Below, one piece after another: positions 8,681-16,594 of a stretch of DNA of 64,000 nt (within the stretch, counting starts at the first letter, position 1; every line of letters starts with the position of its first letter). The position numbers were made by a program, and so were the translations under genes. This stretch comes from Mameliella sp. CS4. GTDB taxonomy: Bacteria; Pseudomonadota; Alphaproteobacteria; Rhodobacterales; Rhodobacteraceae. The stretch is taken from the NCBI RefSeq assembly GCF_019392335.1, contig NZ_JAHXRQ010000024.1, positions 1-64,000 on the forward strand, written 5' to 3'. A model generated the notes under the pieces. The model saw only the letters and a program-made list of their open reading frames with translations, did not search any database and was not told the DNA's origin.

Positions 8681-9727
8681 TCAGTCCACGCGGGAATAGG
8701 TCAGGATATTGCCCCGCCCCGGATTGATCAGTTCCAGCTGGTCCGCCGTGACCTCGCCCAGGTGCACGCACCAGCTGTCCTGCGTTTCCAGCTCTGTCCG
8801 GGTCCAGCCGACGCCTTCGAACGGGGCATCGGGACAGGTGCCGCCCAGCGTCATCCACTGATGTCCCGAGAATTCGCCATTGTAGTAGTCATAGACATCC
8901 GCGCCCCGGATCGTCATGCGCGAGGCGGGGTCGTCCAGAGACTGCCACTCACCCTGCATCAGGTGGCGTTCCTCGGAGAAAAAATCGCCGTCAAAGACCT
9001 CTGTCACCCGGCCCAAGGCGATCTCGACCGTGATGTCGCCGTAGGCGATCATGTCGCCTTCGAGTTCGACCGCCAGCGGCATGGGCCAGTGTTGCAGGTC
9101 ATCCAGCAGGGCATCCGCCGTGCCCGCGCCATAATAGGCGTGATAGCGCCAGCCCTCGACCTCGAAACTGCAATAATCCAGCCCGTCGATCAGCTCGCAG
9201 CCGGTGAATATGCCATTCTGGGTAAAAGGCTCGCCCAGGCTGCCGCGGGCAAAGGGATGCAGGCTTTCCAGCGGCCTGTCCTCGTCGGACAGATCCGCAC
9301 CGGCCTTCGGCGCCTCGGGCGTGGGTCCGCCCCCGGTCAGGGTCAGCGTGAAATCCGCAGCGCCGCCCGTATCCACCTTGCGAAACCGCGTCTTGTCATA
9401 TCCACGCGCGGCACAGTCCTTGTCGCCGGCGATGGTGAACGCCGTCGGCTTACTGCAAAAAGAGAACGGCCCATCGAAATCGCCGCCCGGCGTCGTCGCA
9501 CGATAATAGAAATAGCGCCGCCCAAGGTCGCGGCCCATGACCGTCTTGCACTCTCCGGCGGACAGCTGCCACCAGCCTTCCGAGGTCCAGACCCCGCCCG
9601 GGGCCTCGTATCCGATGGCCACGCTCTGCCGCAGGTCCGTATCGTTGCAGACCTCAAGGCCCGCCTGCGCCGCCACCGGCAGCGCCCCAAGCGCCAGCCC
9701 CGTGGCGCCCGAAATCCATCCGTTCAT
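8681..9727 (-). CDS. DUF1036 domain-containing secreted protein
   Basis: 348 aa. Signal peptide at residues 1-22 (ends AAQAG). Residues about 23-120 form a DUF1036 domain: 'LEVCNDTDLRQSVAIGYE', 'WTSEGWWQLSAGECKTV', 'YFYYRATTPGG' and 'FC...AFTIAGDKDCAARGYDKTRF' are its conserved blocks. After a Pro-rich linker, residues about 165-348 form a second region with several Cys and 'GWRYHAYYG', found in related roseobacter proteins but of unknown function. It probably sits in the periplasm. The start is fixed by the signal peptide. It is a monocistronic unit with its own terminator downstream. Confidence 0.8.
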   Translation of the reverse strand: MNGWISGATGLALGALPVAAQAGLEVCNDTDLRQSVAIGYEAPGGVWTSEGWWQLSAGECKTVMGRDLGRRYFYYRATTPGGDFDGPFSFCSKPTAFTIAGDKDCAARGYDKTRFRKVDTGGAADFTLTLTGGGPTPEAPKAGADLSDEDRPLESLHPFARGSLGEPFTQNGIFTGCELIDGLDYCSFEVEGWRYHAYYGAGTADALLDDLQHWPMPLAVELEGDMIAYGDITVEIALGRVTEVFDGDFFSEERHLMQGEWQSLDDPASRMTIRGADVYDYYNGEFSGHQWMTLGGTCPDAPFEGVGWTRTELETQDSWCVHLGEVTADQLELINPGRGNILTYSRVD

Positions 9728-9800
9728 GCCTGTCCTCCCGTTTTTACGGGGCACATCAGGCACATGCGCCCGACGATCTGTCGAGCCTTTTCGCCGGGGA

Positions 9801-9980
9801 TCAGAGTTTGAGCGTGCCCAGCAGCCGGTTCTGCGGCAAGCGTGCCACTTCGACACCGCCGTCGGTGCGCCGCAGGTTGTAGCCGTATCCGCGCATCCGG
9901 AACCGCCATTCAGCCTCGGACAGGACCTTTTCCCGCTCGCTCATCAGGAAATCCTGAATCTCATCCATGTTCTCGGTCAT
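9801..9980 (-). CDS. Small conserved hypothetical protein
   Basis: 59 aa from the ATG at 9980, preceded by GGAGGGAAAG. A GTG at 10007, also with a GAGGA site, would add nine residues. The sequence is charged and compact: 'SEREKVLSEAEWRFRMRGYGYNLRR' followed by 'GVEVARLPQNRLLG'. There is no signal or membrane segment. I do not recognise the family; good ribosome sites and compact composition argue that it is real. It lies upstream of the DUF1036 gene on the same strand. Confidence 0.6.
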   Translation of the reverse strand: MTENMDEIQDFLMSEREKVLSEAEWRFRMRGYGYNLRRTDGGVEVARLPQNRLLGTLKL

Positions 9981-10111
9981 CTTTCCCTCCGCAAACATTC
10001 CTTTCACTCCTCAAATGCTGCCTCTGATTGCTTGAAGCTTGGTTAAGGAATGCGGCGCGATTACGCCTGGAAGGCGGAGATTTGACGAAATGTCGACAAT
10101 ACCCCGGGAAA

Positions 10112-11011
10112 TCAGTTCTTTGTTTCCGACACCAGCGGTGTGATCCGGCGTTTCAACACGGCCTCACGCCAGGTGATAAAGACGACGGCGGCCAGAATCA
10201 GCGACCCGCCCGCGATCACCCAGGGGTCGACCGGCTCCCCAAACAGGATCGCGCCCAACGCGACCGCCCAGACCAGCTGCAGGAAAGTCACCGGTTGCGT
10301 CACCGTCACCGGCGCCGCGGCAAAGGCCAGTGTCATGGTGTAATGCCCGGCGGTGGCAAACAGCGCCACGCCCAGCAGGATCAACAGCTCCAACCATGTC
10401 GGCCAGACCCAGACCGCGATGGCGAGCGGCGCCAGCCCGATGGTCACCCCCACCGACAACAGCCCCACGACCACCGCCGCGCTGACCTCACCCGACAGGA
10501 TCTTGGCCAAGAGGTAGGATCCGGCAAAGAAAAGCGCCGTGGCCAGCATGGCGAAATGCCCCGGGTCCAGCTCGCGGAAGCCAGGCCGCAGGATCATCAC
10601 CGCCCCCAGCAGCGCCGCCACGATGGCCAGAACGCGCCGCAGAGCGAGGCGTTCTCCGAGGAAGAACACCGCAAGGACCGTGACATAGACCGGGTTGAGA
10701 TAGTTCATCGCCGTCACCTCGGCGATGGGAATGCGCGTCATGGCGTAGAACCACAACACCACCCCGCCGGTGTGAAACAGCGCGCGCAACGAAAACAGCC
10801 GCCACAGGCGCGGCGTCAGGCGCACCCGCATCACTTGCCGGGCCATCGGCAGCAGGAAGACCAACCCCAGGACATAGCGCAGAAAGGCGGATTCCTGCGC
10901 CGGAATGCGCTGCCCCAGCGATTTGACCAATGCCGTGACCGCAACAAAACACAGCCCCGTCACCACCATCCAGAAAACACCCCGCGCCGGGGTCTGCACC
11001 TTGTCAACCAT
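10112..11011 (-). CDS. EamA-family (DMT) transporter
   Basis: 299 aa with about ten hydrophobic segments arranged as two EamA repeats (roughly residues 10-140 and 150-285). 'TAMNYLNPVYVTVLAVFFLGERL' at the end of the first repeat and 'QPVTFLQLVWAVALGAILFGEP' in the second are the paired helix-9/10 signatures of drug/metabolite exporters. The substrate is unknown. The short cytoplasmic tail is basic. It is a single gene, followed on the same strand by the small protein gene after about 100 bases. Confidence 0.85.
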   Translation of the reverse strand: MVDKVQTPARGVFWMVVTGLCFVAVTALVKSLGQRIPAQESAFLRYVLGLVFLLPMARQVMRVRLTPRLWRLFSLRALFHTGGVVLWFYAMTRIPIAEVTAMNYLNPVYVTVLAVFFLGERLALRRVLAIVAALLGAVMILRPGFRELDPGHFAMLATALFFAGSYLLAKILSGEVSAAVVVGLLSVGVTIGLAPLAIAVWVWPTWLELLILLGVALFATAGHYTMTLAFAAAPVTVTQPVTFLQLVWAVALGAILFGEPVDPWVIAGGSLILAAVVFITWREAVLKRRITPLVSETKN

Positions 11012-11052
11012 GCCCTTGGATTAGACCATTGGACGGCGGGCACAAGGGGGGG

Positions 11053-11646
11053 TCACATCCAGAGCAGCTTGGCCGCGATGGCCCACATGGTCAGGCCGAC
11101 GACAAGATCCAGCACCCGCCAGGCCCGCGGCCGCGCGAATATCGGCGCCAGCGCCCGCGCCCCGTATCCCAGCGAAAAGAAGAACACGAAAGAGGCCGTC
11201 ATCGCGCCGATGGCAAAGGCCAACCGCGCCTCATACTGGGCCGAGACCGCCCCAAGCAGCACCACCGTGTCCAGGTAGACATGCGGATTGAGCCAGGTCA
11301 GTGCCAGGCAGGTCAGCACCGCCGCCCGCAGGCTTTGCGCGCCCTCCCCGGCGGCCAGCGCCTCGCCTCCTTTCCAGGCGGCGTACAGCGTCTTGGCCCC
11401 GTACCAGATCAGGAAGGCGGCGCCAAAGACCCGCATCCCCCATTCCAGCCCCGGGACCGCCGTGGCCAGTGCGCCGAACCCGGCCACGCCGGCGGCGATC
11501 AGCGCCGCGTCCGACAATGCGCAGACCAGCACCACCGGCAGCACATGCATCCTCCGCAGCCCCTGCCGCAGGACAAAGGCATTCTGCGCCCCGATCGCCA
11601 GGATCAGACTGAATCCCAGCGCAAACCCCGCAATCGCCGCTTCCAT
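11053..11646 (-). CDS. LysE/ArgO-family amino acid exporter
   Basis: 197 aa, about six membrane segments. 'GFALGFSLILAIGAQNAFVLRQGLRR' at the N terminus is the LysE/ArgO signature, and 'ALTWLNPHVYLDTVVLLG' in the centre is the second conserved block. The family exports basic amino acids such as lysine and arginine. Start at 11646 places the first helix at the N terminus. The downstream EamA gene begins 41 bases after this stop on the same strand, so both exporters may be cotranscribed. Confidence 0.88.
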   Translation of the reverse strand: MEAAIAGFALGFSLILAIGAQNAFVLRQGLRRMHVLPVVLVCALSDAALIAAGVAGFGALATAVPGLEWGMRVFGAAFLIWYGAKTLYAAWKGGEALAAGEGAQSLRAAVLTCLALTWLNPHVYLDTVVLLGAVSAQYEARLAFAIGAMTASFVFFFSLGYGARALAPIFARPRAWRVLDLVVGLTMWAIAAKLLWM

Positions 11647-11770
11647 ACCCGTGCTCCTCGTAACCGGACCCGCCTGATGGCGTGAATTTCCGTCCGGATC
11701 AATACCGGGCGCACGCGGCATTGACCGCCCCCGCGAAATCCCGAAAATCTCACCCCGAAGGAGAAGGCGC

Positions 11771-12481
11771 ATGTGCTGGAGCGAAACCGCAACCTATTCG
11801 ATGGCCGCCCTTGGCGCGGCCGCGACCTTCGTCACATGGCGCAAGGGGGAACCGGTCGGAATCTGGGGCACGCTGGGCTTTTTCACCGCAATGGAAGGGC
11901 TGCAGGCCTGGGGCTACGGCGTGATCGACCAGTGCGGCGCGCCGGGCAACACCACGGTCACGGTGCTGTCCTACCTGCACATCGTGCTGCAACCCATTGT
12001 CGTCAATCTTTTCTGCCTGACCCTGGTTGGACCTGCCGTGGACGCCCGCACAAGGCGCTGGGTGCTGGGGCTGGCCTCGCTGACCTCGCTGACGCTGCTG
12101 GCGCGCCTGATCCCGGCTCCCTGGCTGGGGGCCTGCCCGCCCGGGGTGCCGCTCTGCGGGCCAGAGTTCTGCACGATCTCCGGCAACTGGCACCTGGGCT
12201 GGACGATGCCGCTCAACAATTTCCTCAGCCTGTCGCACTGGTTCGGCGGGATCGGGCAATTCCCGGACTACCTGTTGGCCTGCCTGCTGCTGCCCTGTCT
12301 CTACGGCGCTTGGCGGTTCGCGCTGCTCAACGGGCTGGTGGGGCCGCTGCTCGCCTCGGGTCTGACCAGCAACCCCAACGAGATGCCGGCGATCTGGTGT
12401 CTCTTCTCGGTCATGCTGGTGCTGATCGGGATCAGCCCGCTGATCCGCAGCCGGGTCTTTCCACCCGCCACCCCGGCCTGA
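11771..12481 (+). CDS. DUF5765-like multi-pass membrane protein
   Basis: 236 aa. Starts MCWSETATY, characteristic of a membrane family (DUF5765 as I recall it) of unknown function. About seven hydrophobic segments are seen; conserved polar positions include 'FTAMEGLQAWGY' within the second helix and a Cys-rich loop 'ACPPGVPLCGPEFC' followed by 'NWHLGW' between helices. It may bind a metal or cofactor in the loop, but nothing shows this. An AAGGAGAAGGCGC ribosome site lies before the ATG. Confidence 0.65.
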   Translation: MCWSETATYSMAALGAAATFVTWRKGEPVGIWGTLGFFTAMEGLQAWGYGVIDQCGAPGNTTVTVLSYLHIVLQPIVVNLFCLTLVGPAVDARTRRWVLGLASLTSLTLLARLIPAPWLGACPPGVPLCGPEFCTISGNWHLGWTMPLNNFLSLSHWFGGIGQFPDYLLACLLLPCLYGAWRFALLNGLVGPLLASGLTSNPNEMPAIWCLFSVMLVLIGISPLIRSRVFPPATPA

Positions 12482-12487
12482 CCCCGC

Positions 12488-13243
12488 TCAGCGCGGGCGT
12501 CGCCCCGGCGGATGAAAGAGGTACTCCGCCAGGAGTCCCAGCTTGAACGGCAGCCGGCCCTTGCGCTCGACCAGCTGTTTGAGCGTCATGCGCCGCCGCC
12601 GCACGATGGCCCGGGCGATGCGGAATTCCATCCGCCGCTTGCGCTCCAGCACCGAGGCGGGCAGCAATCGCTTGATACCCTTCCAGAGCCAGCCCAGCTG
12701 GAAGAATGCCAGCGCCTTGAAGAGCATCTTTTCGACGCTCTTCGACAGCATCTTGACGGTTGCGCTGGCCGCCGCCACCAGCCACAGCGGCAATTGCACC
12801 GAAAAGAGGACCAGCCAGAGCCCCATCGACGTGACCGACAGTGCCAGCGTGGCAAAGAGGATCACCAGCCAGGCCACCGCACGTTCAACACGGCTCAGCC
12901 CGTTGAACCACTCCATCAGCCGCGCATAGCGTTGCTGCACGATCTGCAGATAGCCCTTCACCAGAAACTGGATGCGGCGCAGGATCGCCTTTCCCAGCAT
13001 CAGCGGCACGACAGAGGTGGTGATCCATTTCTTGATCAGCTCGACGCGGAAGAACATCGCGCCCTGGGCCTTGAGCCAGCTCAAGATCACCGGCAGGTCG
13101 AGCCCGGCCAGCTTTTTCAGCAGGACCTTGGCCTGAGACAGCATCAGACCCAGCGCGATCAGGACCTCATGGCCGAAATACCAGGTCGCCGCGCCCGAAA
13201 GCGCAACAACAACCCCGAGAAGTATGAGCGCCCGGAAAAGCAT
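12488..13243 (-). CDS. Hypothetical membrane protein with basic tail
   Basis: 251 aa from the ATG at 13243; the frame is open to 13306. One hydrophobic helix at about residues 3-25, a second pair at about 135-170, and a strongly basic C terminus ('LERKRRMEFRIARAIVRRRRMTLK') are visible. I do not recognise the family. Amphipathic helices between the membrane segments suggest a membrane-anchored protein with cytoplasmic surface. It is convergent with the DUF5765-like gene; the stop codons are a few bases apart. Confidence 0.6.
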   Translation of the reverse strand: MLFRALILLGVVVALSGAATWYFGHEVLIALGLMLSQAKVLLKKLAGLDLPVILSWLKAQGAMFFRVELIKKWITTSVVPLMLGKAILRRIQFLVKGYLQIVQQRYARLMEWFNGLSRVERAVAWLVILFATLALSVTSMGLWLVLFSVQLPLWLVAAASATVKMLSKSVEKMLFKALAFFQLGWLWKGIKRLLPASVLERKRRMEFRIARAIVRRRRMTLKQLVERKGRLPFKLGLLAEYLFHPPGRRPR

Positions 13244-13468
13244 ACCAAGGCTTAGGCGGTTTTGCGGCAGCGCCGCAAGGCGGGATACCCGCCCCCACGA
13301 ATGCATCCTGTCCCGGTCCTCCGCCCCCAGGCGTCGGAAAGGCCCTTGTTGGCACAGAGTTTTTGTCAGGGACCTTCTGCCTGACAGCGGCTATTCATGG
13401 CGCGTGCAGCGAAAGTGCAGAACAAGGCCAACTTGGACATCGCGGCACACATGATTTTACGGTGACCT

Positions 13469-14650
13469 ATGACGATGATCCAAGACCTAGAGAAAATAGT
13501 GACAACGGTCCTGCCGGCCGACCCCAGCTTTCGAGTGATCGGACGCGAAGAGTTGGAGCGTCACATCAACGAAGCCCGGCAGAGTGCACTCGCTGACTCG
13601 AAGGATGACTTCCTGCTTTCCTTGATGCGCCTTCTGGCTTTGCCGGGGAACGGTCATACGCGCCTGATCCCAAACGATGCCATCTTGGTTCTCCCTCTAA
13701 GGTTCGCAACCATCGGCACCACCGTACGCCTGCTCGACGCCACGTCAGGAATCTCTGATGCGATTGGGGGCGATTTGATATCCATCAATGGTGTTCCCGT
13801 AGGCGAAATCGAAGCCGCCGCAGAGAAACTTCTGGCGGGGACGCGGCAACGAAAACGCGTCATCGGGCCAATCCTGTTCGCATGGCCAGGTGCCTTGCGG
13901 CACCTGGGAGTTTCTTCAGGCGGCGACGCAATCGAATACCGGATACGGAGTGAGACGGGACAGATCAGCGAACTTCTTCTGGATCCCGCGAACGGGGTGC
14001 CCGGTTCCACGCTCTACCCACGCGGCGAGCATGGAAAAGCCGACGCATCCTGGACTCCCAAATCCTTTCTGAAGATCAAAGACTTCGGTCAACCCGGGGT
14101 ACTATTGGTCCTTCCGAGCTTTTTCGATCCCGGCGAAACGGCCCTTCCCGATGCGGTTGCCGAGGCGACAGACCTCGTAAGATCGCGCCCCGACACCCCC
14201 CTGGTTATTGACGTTCGCGGAAATACCGGCGGCGACTTTCTTAAGACCATGTCTCTGATCGACGCGATCTCTGGGGGCGCGGAGGGCCGGCGGGTCGGTT
14301 TGCTCATCGATAAATTCACCTTCTCCGCCGCTATCGTCTTCACCGCCATTTTGAAGCACCGTCTCGGAGAACGGCTCGTTCTTATCGGAGACGAGATGGG
14401 GGACGGGCTGACATTCTTTGCGGAAGGCGGAACAATCGACCTCTCGTCCAGCGGAGCGGCCGTGCGATATTCTACCGCCTTTCATGATTGGGCCGGTGGT
14501 CGTACCGACGAGACCACTCCGGCCGAAATCGCGGAGAGACTTGTCCCGACCGGAACACTGGAGCTGGACCGTGTCTGGGCCGCGCAATCGGACGATGTCG
14601 AAACGCTGGACCGGTTCTGCCGGGAGGTTCTGGACAGTCTGAACACATAG
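13469..14650 (+). CDS. S41-family (tail-specific) protease-like protein
   Basis: 393 aa. N-terminal helical region with 'LPGNGHTRLI' at about residues 58-67, the GNGHT/DGHT motif of S41 core proteins; a PDZ-like segment around 'GGDLISINGVPVGEIE' (about 100-115); then the protease core with 'PLVIDVRGNTGGDF' (about 243-256) and 'DKFTFSAAIVFTAILK' (about 281-296), where the Ser of FSAA is the predicted nucleophile. No signal peptide is seen, so the protein is probably cytoplasmic, unlike most S41 enzymes. Base composition is less GC-rich than the neighbours. It stands alone, consistent with acquisition by transfer. The substrate is unknown. Confidence 0.75.
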   Translation: MTMIQDLEKIVTTVLPADPSFRVIGREELERHINEARQSALADSKDDFLLSLMRLLALPGNGHTRLIPNDAILVLPLRFATIGTTVRLLDATSGISDAIGGDLISINGVPVGEIEAAAEKLLAGTRQRKRVIGPILFAWPGALRHLGVSSGGDAIEYRIRSETGQISELLLDPANGVPGSTLYPRGEHGKADASWTPKSFLKIKDFGQPGVLLVLPSFFDPGETALPDAVAEATDLVRSRPDTPLVIDVRGNTGGDFLKTMSLIDAISGGAEGRRVGLLIDKFTFSAAIVFTAILKHRLGERLVLIGDEMGDGLTFFAEGGTIDLSSSGAAVRYSTAFHDWAGGRTDETTPAEIAERLVPTGTLELDRVWAAQSDDVETLDRFCREVLDSLNT

Positions 14651-14963
14651 ACGAACGGGAGCAAAGTCCCACCTTGCGGATAGTCACCAGCTCGTCGGCG
14701 ACGGTCCGGTGGGGGGGCATCGGTCAAGTCCCAAGGCGTTTCCGACACCGGCAGACCGGGCCGCTTGGCCGGCCCGGGCCTTGCGTGGACCTTCGCGCAG
14801 AAAAGACATCCGCAGCCCTACGCCGACAATCTCAACGCAGGGCGAATAGCCTCAGTAGCCCATTGACCTGAAACAATGGTCAACCCGTTCACGCGTGGAC
14901 AGGCCGAACACACCAATGAGCCGCCCGCCATGACGGGCGGCCTGTCCGCCACGGGGCCGAGGA
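14651..14963. other. Intergenic stretch, no gene supported
   Basis: About 310 bases between the S41-like gene and yebC, which converge. Apart from the hairpin at 14920-14941 I see no gene, RNA or repeat here; short open frames lack ribosome sites. Confidence 0.6.
14920..14941. terminator. Hairpin downstream of yebC
   Basis: GCCGCCCG (14920-14927) pairs with CGGGCGGC (14934-14941) around a six-base loop, between the convergent S41-like and yebC genes. Moderately T-rich sequence follows in the yebC direction. Confidence 0.65.
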
Positions 14964-15713
14964 TCAGGCCTCTTCCAGCTGCGCCATGACTTCGTCGGAG
15001 GCCTCGAAGTTGGTGGTCACGCGCTGGACGTCGTCGTCATCCTCCAGCGCCTCGACCAGCCGCATCAGCGACTGCATGCCGTCCAGGTCCAGTTCAGTGG
15101 TGGTCGTGGGCTTCCAGACCAGCTTGGTCGATTCCGACTCGCCCAGGTCGGCCTCAAGCGCGGTCGAGACATCGTTCAGGTCGGTGTCCGCGCAGTAGAT
15201 CACATGCCCGTCTTCCGAGCTTTCCACGTCCTCGGCGCCCGCCTCGATCGCCGCCATCATGACGTCATCCGCGTCGCCCGCATCCGCCGGGTAGACGATC
15301 TCGCCCTTGCGCTCGAACATGAACCCGACCGATCCGGTCTCACCCAGGTTGCCGCCGTTCTTGGTAAAGGTCGACCGCACGGTCGAGGCGGTGCGGTTGC
15401 GGTTGTCTGTCATCGCTTCGACGATCACCGCCACGCCGTTGGGGCCGTAACCCTCATAGCGGATTTCCTCGTAATCCTCGGCATCGCCGCCCGTCGCCTT
15501 CTTGATGGCGCGTTCGATGTTGTCCTTGGGCATCGACTGGCCCTTGGCCTCTTTCACGGCAAGACGCAGGCGCGGGTTCTTGTCGGGATCGGGATCGCCC
15601 ATCTTGGCGGCGATGGTGATCTCCTTCGAGAGTTTCGAGAAGATCTTGGCCCGGATCTTGTCCTGACGGCCCTTGCGGTGCTGGATGTTTGCCCATTTGG
15701 AATGGCCGGCCAT
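14964..15713 (-). CDS. yebC: YebC/PmpR family regulator / translation factor
   Basis: 249 aa, the full family length. MAGHSKWANIQHRKGRQD and 'GQSMPKDNIERAIKKATGG' are diagnostic, as is 'YEGYGPNGVAVIVEAMTDNRNRT'. YebC proteins were named DNA-binding regulators, and members of the family also act on the ribosome to relieve stalling at proline stretches. Cytosolic. It is transcribed alone. The final part is acidic, as usual. Confidence 0.97.
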   Translation of the reverse strand: MAGHSKWANIQHRKGRQDKIRAKIFSKLSKEITIAAKMGDPDPDKNPRLRLAVKEAKGQSMPKDNIERAIKKATGGDAEDYEEIRYEGYGPNGVAVIVEAMTDNRNRTASTVRSTFTKNGGNLGETGSVGFMFERKGEIVYPADAGDADDVMMAAIEAGAEDVESSEDGHVIYCADTDLNDVSTALEADLGESESTKLVWKPTTTTELDLDGMQSLMRLVEALEDDDDVQRVTTNFEASDEVMAQLEEA

Positions 15714-15849
15714 GTCGCGTTGCCTCTTTTCGGGTGTTTGTAATATCCGCGTCTCTATAAGTCACGCCCGCCCCCCTTGCCAAGTCCGCGCGCCAAGTCC
15801 GCGCGCATGTCGCGTTGCGCGCCGCCCGCCCCTGGGGTAGCGCAAGTAT

Positions 15850-16584
15850 ATGAGCCGATTCCTCCTCCTCCAGTTGCGCCCCGAACCCGAGGCCAGCGAC
15901 TCCGAGTACCGCGCCGTCCTGGACAAGTCCGGCCTGAACGCCGATCGCGTCCACCGGATGCGCCTGGAACAGGAGGATCTGCCGCGCGACCTGGACCCCG
16001 GCGACTATGCCGGAGTGATCGTCGGCGGCGGCCCGGGCTGCGTCAGCGACAGGCCCGGTGACAAGGACCCGGTCGAACGCCGCATCGAAGAGGCAATCCT
16101 GCGGCTGATGCCCCGCATCACCGCCGAGGACATTCCCTTCATGGGCTGCTGCTATGGCATCGGCATCCTGGCCCATCACCTGGGCGCCGAGGTGGCCAAG
16201 GGCCGCTTCAACGAGCCGGTCGGCGCGGTGACCTGCTACACCACGCCCGAGGGCGCAAAGGACCCGCTGACCGCCGGCCTGCCAGACCAGTTCGACGCCT
16301 TCGTCGGCCACAAGGAAGCGGTGCAGAACCTGCCCAAGGGCGCGGTGCACCTGGTCTCGTCCGGTCCATGCCCCTACCAGATGATCCGATACGGGCAGAA
16401 CGTCTACGCGACGCAGTTCCACCCCGAGGCCGATGCCGCCGAATTCGAAACCCGCATCCGCATCTATCGCCACAAGGGCTATTTCGCGCCCGAGACAGCG
16501 GATGAACTGATCGAGATGTGCCGCGCGGCGGACGTCACCGAGCCCCCTCGCCTGCTCGAAGGCTTTGTCGAACGCTACGGCTGA
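15850..16584 (+). CDS. Class-I glutamine amidotransferase domain protein
   Basis: 244 aa. Class-I amidotransferase fold with the nucleophile elbow MGCCYGIG (about residues 98-105) and the 'ATQFHPEAD' block containing the catalytic His (about 195-203). Such free-standing GATase proteins resemble the glutaminase domain of GMP synthase and hydrolyse glutamine or related gamma-glutamyl compounds. 'AGVIVGGGPGCVSD' near residue 55 is the usual oxyanion-region motif. There is no synthetase partner nearby, so the acceptor is unknown. It is convergent with the SLC13-type gene. Confidence 0.85.
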   Translation: MSRFLLLQLRPEPEASDSEYRAVLDKSGLNADRVHRMRLEQEDLPRDLDPGDYAGVIVGGGPGCVSDRPGDKDPVERRIEEAILRLMPRITAEDIPFMGCCYGIGILAHHLGAEVAKGRFNEPVGAVTCYTTPEGAKDPLTAGLPDQFDAFVGHKEAVQNLPKGAVHLVSSGPCPYQMIRYGQNVYATQFHPEADAAEFETRIRIYRHKGYFAPETADELIEMCRAADVTEPPRLLEGFVERYG

Positions 16585-16594
16585 GCGACCCGGC

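Noticed and set aside
10028..11278. 416-codon plus-strand open frame opposite the EamA gene
   Set aside because: It overlaps a well-formed transporter gene in antisense and consists of low-complexity Gln/Arg/His text.
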